64,000 bases of DNA from Amycolatopsis suaedae (lineage in GTDB: Bacteria > Actinomycetota > Actinomycetes > Mycobacteriales > Pseudonocardiaceae). Of this stretch, positions 32,611-42,348 are shown piece after piece. A model generated the notes under the pieces. That model made no database searches. It saw nothing but the letters and a program-made list of their open reading frames with translations, and was not told where the DNA came from. Location of the stretch: NCBI RefSeq assembly GCF_004214935.1, contig NZ_SFCC01000011.1:62001-126000 (forward strand). The letters run 5' to 3'. Within the stretch, counting starts at the first letter, position 1, and every line of letters begins with the position of its first letter. The translations under genes were made by a program, and so were the position numbers.

Positions 32611-35600
32611 GTGCGGGTGCGGTTGCTCGGGCCGGTCCAGGCCCTCGCCGACGACGGGACGCCGCTCCCGGTCGGCGGCGCCCGCCTGCGTGCGCTGCTC
32701 GCCCTGCTGGCGCTGGACGTGGGCCGCCCGGTGTCCGTGGAACGGCTCGTCGACGGCCTCTGGGGCGGCGAACCACCCGCTGACGCGGCCAACGCGCTGC
32801 AGTCCCTGGTCTCCCGCCTGCGCCGGGCGCTGCCCGCCGGTGTGCTCGCCCGCACCACGGCGGGTTACCGGCTGGACGCCGAGGACACCGACGCCGACCG
32901 GTTCACCGACCTCGCCACCCGGGGCCGCGCCGAGCTGGCCGCCGACCCGGCGCGGGCGTCGGCCCTGCTCACCGAGGCCCTTGACCTCTGGCACGGGCCC
33001 GCACTCGCCGACGTCGACGCACCGTTCACCACCGCGCACACCGCCCGGCTCGCTGAGCTGCGCCTGACCGCTGCCGAGGATCGCTACGACGCCGAGCTGC
33101 GGCTCGGCAGGCACGCCGGCGTCCTCACCGACCTCGCCGCCGACGCGGACCGCCATCCACTGCGGGAACGCCTGGCCGCCCTGCTCATGCGCGCTCTCCA
33201 CGCCGCGGGCAGGCAGGCCGACGCGCTGGCCCGCTTCGAACGCGTCCGCGCCGAGCTGGCCGACGAACTCGGCGTCGACCCGTCCGAACAGCTGCGCGAG
33301 GCTCACCTCGCCGTGCTGCGGGGCGAGCAGCGGCCCGCGCGGTCACCGGCCCAGAGCACCGTGCCGGTGCGGCTGACCAGCTTCGTCGGCAGGGCCGACG
33401 AGTGCAAACTCATCGCCGAGCGGCTCGCCGATCACCGGCTGGTGACGCTCGTCGGTCCCGGCGGCGCCGGCAAGACCCGCCTGGCCACCGAAGCTGTCGC
33501 CGACGTCGACCGGAAGTGGTTCGTGCCGCTGGCCGCGGTCGGCGAGGCGGACGACATCGCCGCCGCGGTGTACGACGCGCTCGGCCGCTGGGAGCCGGGG
33601 CCCGCCACGGTCGTCGACCGCATCGTCGAGGCCGTCGGGCTCGCCGGGGGTGGGCTGCTGGTGCTGGACAACTGCGAGCACCTCGTCGACTCGGTCGCCG
33701 CGCTGGTGGCCGAGCTGCTCGGCCGGATCGGCTCGCTGCGGATCCTCGCCACCAGCCGCGAGCCGCTGGCCGTCACCGGCGAGGCGGTGTGCCCGATCGG
33801 CCCGCTCGCGGTACCCGAGCCGGGTGCGCTGGCGGCCGAGGCCCTGGACGCCCCCGCCGTGCGGCTGTTCGTGGACAGAGCCACCGCTGCCCGGCCGGGG
33901 TTCACCCTGACCGACGCCAACGCCGCCGCCGTCGCGGAGATCTGCCGCGGCCTGGACGGGATGCCGCTGGCGATCGAGCTGGCGGCCGCGCGGCTGCGGT
34001 CGATGACGGTCGAGCAGGTGGCCGAACGCCTCGACGACCGCTTCCGCCTGCTCGCCTCCGGCGACCGGGCCGCGCTGCCCCGGCAGCGCACCCTGCGTGC
34101 GGTGGTGGAGTGGAGCTGGGACCTTCTCGGCGACACCGAGCGGACGCTGGCCCGCAGGCTGTCGGCGTTGCCGGCCGGGCTGAGCCTCGCCGGCGCGGAA
34201 GCCGCCTGTGCCGACGAGGTCCTGCCAAGGGAGGACGTCGTCTACCTGCTCGGCAGCCTCGTCGAGAAGTCCATTGTGGACAGCTACGTCGGCGCGGGTG
34301 GCGAGCCGCGGTACCGCATGCTGGAGACCATCCGCGCCTACGCCGCCGAACACCTCGCCGAGTCCGGCGAGCACGACGTCGTACTGGAGCGGGCCACGGC
34401 CTGGTTGCTGGACCGGGTCGAACCGCTGGAGCCGATGCTGCGCGACCGCCGTCAGCTGGCGGCCATCCCGGTGTACGACGCCGAGTACGAGAACCTGCTC
34501 GCCGCCGCCCGCTGGGCCATCGACACCGGGCGCGCCGTCCCGGCCCGCAGGCTCGTGGACGCCCTGCTGTGGTTCTGGATGCTGCGTGGCCACGACACCA
34601 CCAGCGCCAGCATCACCGGCCGGATCCTGACGCTCGCCGACCGGCTTCCCGACGATGCCAGGACTACCTACGCCCTGGTGGCCGCCCAGCGCCCGTTCGT
34701 CAGCGGACCCCGTGACGACGAGCGGCAACTCGTCGACGACTGCGTCCGGACCGGTGCCGTCGAACGGTACCCGCCACTGACCCTGTTCCTGCCGATGGTC
34801 GCACTGCTGAGCCGGGACGCCGAACTCCTCGAACGGGAGCTGACCCGCGCGCTGTCCACGACGGACCCCTGGCGCAAGGCTTGCGCGATGTGGGCCAAGG
34901 GGTTCATCTGCGCCGACCGTGGGGACCAACTCGCGGCCGACGAGGCGCGGGCCGAGGCCCTCGCCGGGTTCGAGGCGGTCGGCGACCGGTGGGGAATCGC
35001 CTCGACACTCGGCATGCTGGCCGACGGCCGGTCGCTGCGCGGGGATCACGCGGGCGCCATCGCGGCCCACGAGCGGGGGATCGAGCTGGCGGCCGAACTC
35101 GGTTCGGCCGACGACCTGTCCCGGCAGCTCTGGCTGCTGTCGTCCCAGCGGCGCCGGGCGGGTGACCTCGCCGGTGCGTGGCGTGATCTGCGTGAGGCCG
35201 AGCGGGTCGGCCGGGCGGTCCAGGATCGCCAGTTCGAGGTCGTCGTGCTGGCCGGTTCGGTGGAGCTTTACCGCATGGAGGGCAACCTCGCGGCGGCCGG
35301 CGCGGCGCTGGCCGAGGCGGAGCGGCGGCTGACGGCCGACATGTTCCCGGCGACCGTCGGAGAGGACTGGCTGAACCAGGTCAAGGCGGCCGTGGCGATG
35401 GCCGAGGGACGGCTGGCCGACGCGGAGACCTGCGTGCTGGCCGCGCTGACCTACTCGACCGGCCGCCGTGACTTCGCCGACGTCGCGCAGGGCGCCGAGT
35501 TGCTGGCCCTGCTGCGGCACCGGCAGAGCGACGCCGCGGACGCCGCGCGGGTGCTCGGCATGAGCGAGGCACTGCGGGGCGTGTTCGACGCCGGGAACCC

Positions 35601-35727
35601 GGAGCTGACGCAGCTGGTCGCCGAGCTCACCACGGAGCTCGGCGACCAGGGGTTCCGCCTGCACTACGAAAGCGGCAGCCGGATGTCCAAAGAGGACGCG
35701 GTCGCCTACCTGCTGCGCCGCAGGTAG
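32611..35727 (+). CDS. AfsR/SARP-type regulator with BTAD and NB-ARC domains
   Basis: 1038 residues, GTG 32611. The N-terminal OmpR-like winged helix (about 1-88, RVRLLGPVQALADD ... RTTAGYRLDA) is followed by the BTAD tetratricopeptide domain (95-240). An NB-ARC/AP-ATPase has Walker A GPGGAGKT (282-289), LLVLDNCEHL and LATSREPLAV; the C-terminal half is helical repeats of TPR type. Family knowledge: these proteins sense unknown signals through the ATPase/TPR part and activate nearby genes, often secondary metabolism or export. A drug-type ABC exporter converges on it with a 22-base overlap and is a plausible target; no biosynthetic cluster is in the window. Confidence 0.9.
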   Translation: MRVRLLGPVQALADDGTPLPVGGARLRALLALLALDVGRPVSVERLVDGLWGGEPPADAANALQSLVSRLRRALPAGVLARTTAGYRLDAEDTDADRFTDLATRGRAELAADPARASALLTEALDLWHGPALADVDAPFTTAHTARLAELRLTAAEDRYDAELRLGRHAGVLTDLAADADRHPLRERLAALLMRALHAAGRQADALARFERVRAELADELGVDPSEQLREAHLAVLRGEQRPARSPAQSTVPVRLTSFVGRADECKLIAERLADHRLVTLVGPGGAGKTRLATEAVADVDRKWFVPLAAVGEADDIAAAVYDALGRWEPGPATVVDRIVEAVGLAGGGLLVLDNCEHLVDSVAALVAELLGRIGSLRILATSREPLAVTGEAVCPIGPLAVPEPGALAAEALDAPAVRLFVDRATAARPGFTLTDANAAAVAEICRGLDGMPLAIELAAARLRSMTVEQVAERLDDRFRLLASGDRAALPRQRTLRAVVEWSWDLLGDTERTLARRLSALPAGLSLAGAEAACADEVLPREDVVYLLGSLVEKSIVDSYVGAGGEPRYRMLETIRAYAAEHLAESGEHDVVLERATAWLLDRVEPLEPMLRDRRQLAAIPVYDAEYENLLAAARWAIDTGRAVPARRLVDALLWFWMLRGHDTTSASITGRILTLADRLPDDARTTYALVAAQRPFVSGPRDDERQLVDDCVRTGAVERYPPLTLFLPMVALLSRDAELLERELTRALSTTDPWRKACAMWAKGFICADRGDQLAADEARAEALAGFEAVGDRWGIASTLGMLADGRSLRGDHAGAIAAHERGIELAAELGSADDLSRQLWLLSSQRRRAGDLAGAWRDLREAERVGRAVQDRQFEVVVLAGSVELYRMEGNLAAAGAALAEAERRLTADMFPATVGEDWLNQVKAAVAMAEGRLADAETCVLAALTYSTGRRDFADVAQGAELLALLRHRQSDAADAARVLGMSEALRGVFDAGNPELTQLVAELTTELGDQGFRLHYESGSRMSKEDAVAYLLRRR

Positions 35728-36502
35728 GCGCGGACGGCCAGCGGGAAGAACACCACGAACACCGCGCCTGCCCAGAGCACGCTGCCCAGCAGCGGCCCGC
35801 CGATCTCGCCACCGGTCGACAGGGCCCTGGCCAGCCCGGCGAGCTGGCTGACCGGGCTGATCTCCACCCAGCCACGCAGCCAGTCCGGCAGGGACGCCGC
35901 GGGGACGAACACGTCGCTGGCCATGGTCAGCGGCATCATCACCGCCATCAGGATTCCCTGCGTGGCACCGGGGCTGCTGACCAGCATCCCGACCCACACC
36001 GCGATCCAGCAGAACGCCAGCCCGAACACCACCAGCAGCGCGAACAGCACCACCATCGACAGCACACCGGTGTGCACGTCGAAGCCGAGCACCATGGCGA
36101 AGGCCAGCAGAACGGTCAGCGCCACCAGGTACCGCGCCACGTCGGCGAACACGGCACCGACCAGTGGAGCCGAGCGGGCGATCGGCATGCTGCGGAACCG
36201 GTCGAACACGCCCTTGCTGGCGTCGGTGTTGAGGTTCACGCCTGCCGAGATGCTCGCCATGATCGTGTTCTGCACCATCATGCCCGGCACCAGGACCTGC
36301 AGGTAGTTGTCGACGCTGCCGTAGATCGCGCCGCCGAACAGCGTCGAGAAGACGGCGAGCATCACGATCGGCATGATCGTGACGTCGGCGAGCTGCTCGG
36401 GGTTCTTGCGCATCTTGATGAGGCCGCGCCGGGTCAGCGACAGGCCGTGCCGCAGCGCCGCCGCCGTCCCGACCGTGCGGGCCGGTGCCACGGTCAACGT
36501 GG

Positions 36503-36506
<4 letters not shown>
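35706..36506 (-). CDS. ABC-2 type multidrug exporter permease (DrrB-like)
   Basis: 266 residues. Six hydrophobic segments in the ABC-2 layout: about 43-60, 70-90, 115-138, 146-172, 180-198 and 240-258. The ABC-2 pattern RFRSMPIARSAPLVG before the third segment is characteristic of DrrB/daunorubicin-type permeases. Works with the ATPase encoded just upstream, whose 3' end overlaps its start by four bases (ATGA-type coupling). The 3' end overlaps the 3' end of the AfsR-type gene by 22 bases on the other strand. The cargo cannot be told; related pairs export antibiotics or lipids. Confidence 0.9.
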
Positions 36507-37456
<950 letters not shown>

Positions 37457-37552
37457 CAGATCCTCCCTGTCCGTCGCGGTCGGGATTCACAGTGGACCGA
37501 CGCGCTGTCAGCGCTCGCACATCCGGCTGTCAGCTCCTGGCAGACTGGCGTC

Positions 37553-38530
37553 ATGCTTGATCAGGAGCAGGTCGCCGAGCCGGTGGTCAGGCGGCGGAAC
37601 CCGCTGGTGACGGGCCTGCTGGTGGTGATCGCCGTACCGTTCGTCGTACTGGTGCTGCTGCGGTTGCTCGGCATCGACGGCAACCGGTACACGGCCGCGG
37701 CGCTGGCGCTGGTGCCCTACGCGACGGTCGGCGGTCTGCTGCTCGGCGTGGTCGCGCTGGTCCTTCGCCGCTGGAAGACCGGTGCGCTGGTGTTGCTGCT
37801 GGCGGGTGCGCTCGTGCTGACCCTGCTGCCCAGGATGTCCGCCGACGAGCAACCCGCCGTCAACGGCAGGCCGCTGAAGGTGATGGCCGCCAACCTGTAC
37901 TTCAGCCAGGCCGACCCCGCCACGGTGGTCCGGCTCGTGCGGGACAACGGCGTCGAGGTGCTCACGCTGCTGGAGCTGAGCCCGCAGGGCGAGGCGGCGC
38001 TGGAGAAGGCCGGGCTGTTCACCCTGCTGCCGCACCGGGTGTCGAAGGCGGCGGCCGCCGGGGCCGGTTCCGCCGTGGTGTCGAAGTACCCGCTGACCGA
38101 AGCGCCGCTGGCCGGGCCGTCCGCCCTGAAGCAGCCGGGTGCGCGGGTCGAGTTCGGCGACGGGACCGGGGTGGAGATCGTCGCGGTGCACCCGCTGCCG
38201 CCGGTGGAGTCGATGGACGACTGGCGGACGACGTTGAAGGGCCTGCCCAAGCCCACCGGCGACCTGCCGGTGCGCATCCTCGCGGGTGACTTCAACGCCA
38301 CGCTGGACCACGAGGTGTTCCGGGACGTCCTGGACGGCGGTTACGCCGACGCCGCCGACGAGCGCGGCATGGGCCTGTCGGCCACCTGGCCGGAGGGCCT
38401 GTTCCCGCCGCCGGTGACGCTGGACCACATCCTGGTCGACGACCGGGTCGCCGTGCGGGACTTCAAGGTTTTCGAGCTGCCCAACGGCGACCACAGCGCC
38501 GTCTACGCCGAACTCACCGTCCCGGTCTGA
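37553..38530 (+). CDS. Membrane-anchored endonuclease/exonuclease/phosphatase family protein
   Basis: 325 residues from ATG 37553. Three N-terminal membrane helices (about 19-38, 46-66 and 75-92) are followed by an extracytoplasmic EEP domain: VMAANLYFSQADP, ELSPQGEAALE, ILAGDFNATLDH (metal and catalytic Asp/Asn), TLDHILVDDRV and PNGDHSAVYAEL (catalytic His). Family knowledge: such actinobacterial proteins may act on phospholipids, nucleic acids or phosphoesters outside the cell; no substrate is known. The 3' end overlaps that of the Sir2 gene by 17 bases on the other strand. Confidence 0.87.
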   Translation: MLDQEQVAEPVVRRRNPLVTGLLVVIAVPFVVLVLLRLLGIDGNRYTAAALALVPYATVGGLLLGVVALVLRRWKTGALVLLLAGALVLTLLPRMSADEQPAVNGRPLKVMAANLYFSQADPATVVRLVRDNGVEVLTLLELSPQGEAALEKAGLFTLLPHRVSKAAAAGAGSAVVSKYPLTEAPLAGPSALKQPGARVEFGDGTGVEIVAVHPLPPVESMDDWRTTLKGLPKPTGDLPVRILAGDFNATLDHEVFRDVLDGGYADAADERGMGLSATWPEGLFPPPVTLDHILVDDRVAVRDFKVFELPNGDHSAVYAELTVPV

Positions 38531-39335
38531 GCCGTTCGTCCAGTTCGGACAGTGCGGGCAGTGCGCCGGATGGGATGGAGACGCCCCTGCCGTGCCGGAC
38601 CTCCGGTTCCCTCGGGTTGATCCGGATCAACGCGCCGGTCGCGGCGCTGGCCAGCTCGGCGTAGCGGCGGACGGTCGGCACCGCCCTGCCCGCGCCCAGC
38701 TCGACCACGACGAGATCACGTTGGCGCCTGCGCCACTCGTTCAGCTCCCGTAGCTGGGCGTCGGTACGGTCGCCGACCCAGCCGAAGTCGCCGAACATCA
38801 GGATGTTCGGCCGCGCGACACCACCGCAGTCCGGGCAGGACGGCAGCGGCGGCACGGCCCGCATGGTCTCCTCGTCGACGGTCACCGTGACGTCGGCAGG
38901 CCAGATGCGTTCGGTGCAGCGGGCCAGGCACTGCAGGTGGTGGATCGACCCGTGGGCCTCGGCGACGCCGGTGAACCCGGCTACCTGGAACTGTCCGTCC
39001 ACATTGGAGGTGAATACCCGGACGCCGCCGGGTGCCCGCTCGCCCCAGGACCGCAGCAACGCGAAGCCCGCGTGCGGCACGGTGCGCCGGTACAGCTCGA
39101 GGCGGTGGCCGTAGAAACCCCACGCCAGCTCGGGGTCCGCGGTGAAGTGCTCGGGATCGGCCAGCTCGACGAACCGCATGCCGAGCCGGGCGTACGGCGG
39201 GTAGGCCTCCCAGAAGCCGTGGTCGCCACGGAAGTCGGGCAGGCCGGAGTCGACACCCATGCCGGCGCCGGCGCACACCAGCAGGGCCCCGGCTCCGGCG
39301 AGCAGGCTCGCCGCGTGGTCCAGTTCGGCGTTCAC
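38514..39335 (-). CDS. Sir2-family NAD-dependent protein deacetylase
   Basis: 273 residues; ATG 39335 overlaps the stop of the M1 peptidase gene (ATGA). NAD pocket GAGMGVDSGLPDFRG, TSNVDGQFQVAG, catalytic His in EAHGSIHHLQC, and a four-Cys zinc site (CLARC ... CPDC). The zinc ribbon is enlarged relative to the shortest bacterial CobB. Family knowledge: sirtuins remove acetyl or acyl groups from lysines, or transfer ADP-ribose. Cytoplasmic. Its link to a secreted lipoprotein peptidase in one operon has no obvious reason and may be only positional. Confidence 0.92.
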   Translation of the reverse strand: MNAELDHAASLLAGAGALLVCAGAGMGVDSGLPDFRGDHGFWEAYPPYARLGMRFVELADPEHFTADPELAWGFYGHRLELYRRTVPHAGFALLRSWGERAPGGVRVFTSNVDGQFQVAGFTGVAEAHGSIHHLQCLARCTERIWPADVTVTVDEETMRAVPPLPSCPDCGGVARPNILMFGDFGWVGDRTDAQLRELNEWRRRQRDLVVVELGAGRAVPTVRRYAELASAATGALIRINPREPEVRHGRGVSIPSGALPALSELDERLRPGR

Positions 39336-40744
39336 CGCAGCGACTCCGGGAACAGGAACTCGTCGGCCGGCACCTCGTCACCGCGGAACCACGCGTCGAA
39401 GAACGGCGTGAGGTCCCTGCCCGCGGCCTCGTTGACGTACTGTTCCAGCTCCCGCCAGCTCGCGTTGCCGCCCCGGTGACGGGCCGGCCACTCCCGCAGC
39501 ACCCGGTTGAAGACGTCCTCGCCGACCGTGCGGCGCAGCGCGTGCACGGCCAGGATGCCCTTGTCGTACACCCCGTCGAACTCCTTGCCCTGTCCCATCT
39601 CGTGTAGTTTCGCCTGCCACGGCCGCGGGTTGTCCCTGGTGCGTTCGACGGCCGCGCGGTACTTCGCGTCGAGGTCGGCGCCCTCCTTGGCCTCCGCCCA
39701 CAGCCACTGGGCGTAGCTGGCGAAACATTCGTTGAGGCAGACGTCGGACCAGTCGCGCACCGACACGGAGTTGCCGTACCACTGGTGTGCCAGCTCGTGG
39801 ACCACGGTCTCCAGGTCGGCCCAGGCCGCGTAGGTGGGCCTGCCGTTGGTCTCCAGTGAGAAGCCGATGCGTTCGTTGAGGTAGATCCCGCCTGCCGTGC
39901 TCTGCGGGTACGGTCCGAACTTGCCCGCCAGGAACTCGATGACCTCCGCCGTGCGCGCGGCGATGGCGCGCTTCGACTCGGCGCCGGGTGCGTAGGCGTT
40001 GATCAGCGGGGTGCCGTCGGGCAGCGTGCCGCGGTCGACGGTGAACCGGTCGATGGAGACGGTCGTCAGGTAGCTGGCCGTCGGGTTGTCCTCGGCCCAC
40101 CTGCTGGTCGTCCAGCCGCCGTCGGTGCTGGTGCCTGCCTCCTTGCCCGCGGCGACGACCTGCCACTGCTCGGGCACCCGCACGCTCAGGTGGAAGGTGG
40201 CCTTGTCGCGCGGGGTCTCGTTGACGGGGAACCAGAACGCCGCCGAGTGCGGCTGGCCGAGCGCGTACGCGCCACCCGCGCGGGTGGGCATCCAGCCGCC
40301 CGCGCCGACGCTGCCGTCGGGGTGTGAGGTGGGGGTGCCGCCGTAACGCACCCGGGTGTGGAACGTCGAGCCGGCGGCGACCGGCTTGGCCGGGGTGACG
40401 ACCAGCTCGAAGTCGCCCTCCCTGGCGAACCGCGCGGGGGCACCGTCGACCTGTACCTCGGCGACCTCCAGGCCACGCAGGTCGAGGTTGAACCGGCTGA
40501 GGTCCTGCGTGGCCTTGGCGGCGACGGTGGTGTCACCGTCGAGGCGCTTGGTCGCCGGGTCGTAGCTGACCGACACCTGGTAGTCGACGGCGTCGTAGCC
40601 GCCGTTGCCGTCGTTGGGGTAGTACGGATCGCCCGCGCCGGGTGCGCCCTCGCCGCTCGTCGACGCTGGTGTGGCACCGTCGGTGGTGCAGCCGGCGATG
40701 AGCAGGCAGGCGAGGAAGCTCGTGAGTGCGGCGCGGCCGTGCAT
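39332..40744 (-). CDS. Secreted M1-family zinc aminopeptidase (lipoprotein)
   Basis: 470 residues from ATG 40744; upstream frame in the same direction runs into the divergent hydrolase gene. Lipoprotein signal: MHGRAALTSFLACLLIAGCT with the lipobox LIAGC. The N-terminal beta domain (residues 55-220) precedes the gluzincin domain with HELAHQWYG and the third zinc ligand Glu in NECFASYAQ. The usual GAMEN exopeptidase motif is not seen; IGFSLETNGRP occupies that region, so specificity may differ from classical aminopeptidase N. It probably acts at the outer face of the membrane. Its start is only 13 bases from that of the divergent gene. Confidence 0.88.
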   Translation of the reverse strand: MHGRAALTSFLACLLIAGCTTDGATPASTSGEGAPGAGDPYYPNDGNGGYDAVDYQVSVSYDPATKRLDGDTTVAAKATQDLSRFNLDLRGLEVAEVQVDGAPARFAREGDFELVVTPAKPVAAGSTFHTRVRYGGTPTSHPDGSVGAGGWMPTRAGGAYALGQPHSAAFWFPVNETPRDKATFHLSVRVPEQWQVVAAGKEAGTSTDGGWTTSRWAEDNPTASYLTTVSIDRFTVDRGTLPDGTPLINAYAPGAESKRAIAARTAEVIEFLAGKFGPYPQSTAGGIYLNERIGFSLETNGRPTYAAWADLETVVHELAHQWYGNSVSVRDWSDVCLNECFASYAQWLWAEAKEGADLDAKYRAAVERTRDNPRPWQAKLHEMGQGKEFDGVYDKGILAVHALRRTVGEDVFNRVLREWPARHRGGNASWRELEQYVNEAAGRDLTPFFDAWFRGDEVPADEFLFPESLR

Positions 40745-40757
40745 GGAGGGAGCGTAG

Positions 40758-41525
40758 ATGGGTTCGCGTGAGGGCGTCGTGGACTTCGGCGGTGAGGGCG
40801 TGCCGATCGTGCTGCTCCACGGGCTGATGGGCAGGGCGCGGACCTGGTGGGACGTCGCCCAGTGGCTCAAGCCGTACGGTCACGTGGTCGGGCTCGACGC
40901 GCGGGCACACGGCAGGGCGCCACACGTCGGGCCGTGGACGACCGAGTCGTTCGTGGAGGACGTCGCGGCACTGATCCGCGAGCTGGACGCCGGGCCCGCC
41001 GTGATCATCGGCCACTCGATGGGCGGGCTGCACGCCTGGGGTACCGCGGCGACCCACCCGGAACTGGTGCGGGCCGTGGTGTCCGAGGACATGGCGCCCG
41101 ACCAGCGGGGCAAGACCGTCGACGTGTGGCGGGACTACTTCGAGAGCTGGCCGGTGCCGTTCGAGTCGCTTGCCCACGTGCGGCGGTTCTTCGGCCCGGC
41201 AGGCAACTTCTTCGCCGAGTGCGTCGTCGAGCGGGACGACGGCTTCCACCTGGTCGCCGACCTGTCCAACCTGTACGAGATCGCGGCCGAGTGGGGGCGG
41301 CGGGAGTACTGGTCCTACGTCGAGGGGCTCAAGTGCCCGCTGCTGGTCGTCGAGGGTGGCGGCGGCGCCATGCCGCCCGGTCAGCAGGCCGAGGTGGCCG
41401 AGCGGGCGGGTGGCGAGGCGACGCACATCCTGGTGGAGGGCGGCGGTCACCTGGTGCACGAGACGGCACCCGGGCAGTTCCGCGGCGCGGTGGAGGCGTT
41501 CCTGTCCCGGGTGCTGTCTCGCTGA
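40758..41525 (+). CDS. Alpha/beta-hydrolase
   Basis: 255 residues, ATG 40758. The oxyanion-hole motif LLHGLMGRARTWW, nucleophile elbow IIGHSMGGLHAWG (Ser), and a catalytic His in EGGGHLVHETAPGQF give a full triad with an Asp/Glu expected in VVEGGGGAM. Cytoplasmic, no signal peptide. The substrate is unknown; esterases, epoxide hydrolases and lactonases share this fold. A homologue lies beside mutY and the amidase in mycobacteria. It diverges from the M1 gene with a 13-base gap, so its promoter must lie inside the M1 coding sequence or the message is leaderless. Confidence 0.88.
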   Translation: MGSREGVVDFGGEGVPIVLLHGLMGRARTWWDVAQWLKPYGHVVGLDARAHGRAPHVGPWTTESFVEDVAALIRELDAGPAVIIGHSMGGLHAWGTAATHPELVRAVVSEDMAPDQRGKTVDVWRDYFESWPVPFESLAHVRRFFGPAGNFFAECVVERDDGFHLVADLSNLYEIAAEWGRREYWSYVEGLKCPLLVVEGGGGAMPPGQQAEVAERAGGEATHILVEGGGHLVHETAPGQFRGAVEAFLSRVLSR

Positions 41526-42348
41526 CCGCCGGTATGGTCCGTGGGCGGGGATCGTGCGCGAGCGTGGAACTCGCGTGCCGGAACGTAGAACTCGCGTGCC
41601 GGAACGCAGAACTCGCGTGCGTGAGCGCAGAACTCACGATGTGGACGCCGGTTCTCACGTCGTGCCGGTCGTCCGCGTGAACGGTCCGTTCGCGCGAGTC
41701 GTACGTTCTGGGGCGCGAGTCGTAGGTTCTGACGCGCGAGTTGTACGTTCCCGCCCGCCTGGTTCCACTGTCCGGCACGCTGGCTCCGGCTCGCGAGACC
41801 GGCCATGTTCTCGGCTGGCCGAACGGGCCGCTCGCGCGGCCTGCCGGGCCGGAGCGCGTGTTTCGCGTTCCTGAACACGTCATTCGCGTTCCCGAACACG
41901 ACACTCACCATCCGGACCCGGTATCCCAGCCCGTGAACCCACCCTCGCGCCAGCGGGCCACTCGCCGCGAGTCTCGTGCTCAGGAACGCGAGTCTCGCCT
42001 TCCGGAACGCGAATGACGCGCTCCGGACCACCTGACTTTGCCGGGGCCCTGACGTCTGACGTGGTGAAGGGGCCTTCACGTGCTTTACCCGGGTCGGTGT
42101 CTCGCTATCTGGAACCGCCGTGCCGGGCGGTGGGACCAGCGAGCGGGAACGGACAACTCACGGGTCCGGAACGGACGACTCGCGCGAACGGACCGTTCAC
42201 GCGGACGACCCGCACCACCTGAGAACCCGGTCCACAGCATGAGTTCTGCGCTCCGGCCCGCGTGTTCTGCGTTCGAACGCACAGGGCCCGGCTTTGCCGG
42301 GCCCTGTGCGTCTCACGTAATGAAGGTGGCCTTCACGTGCTTGGAACC
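41526..42348. repeat. Mosaic repeat element, copies B1 (inverted) and B2
   Basis: An 820-base gap without supported genes. B1 (about 41560-42068) is the element of copy A read on the minus strand: unit arrays 41563-41640, core 41640-41692, opposed units to 41750, degenerate stretch, then the flank module 41987-42068 with tttgccggggccctga. After a GTGAAGG palindrome (42061-42081) a shorter second element B2 runs forward (about 42148-42275) with the same core. A terminator closes the gap. The two elements face each other tail to tail between the converging hydrolase and amidase genes. Confidence 0.85.
42278..42310. terminator. 15-bp terminator upstream-facing the amidase gene end
   Basis: cgcacagggcccggc (42278-42292) pairs perfectly with 42296-42310 around the loop ttt. 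A second palindrome, tgaaggtggccttca (42321-42335), follows next to the amidase stop codon. Confidence 0.9.

Noticed and set aside
31291..33306. A 671-residue minus-strand protein covering the NmrA-like gene and the opposite regulator
   Set aside because: Only the last 279 codons (from ATG 32130) have family sequence; the rest is antisense to the HxlR and AfsR-type genes.
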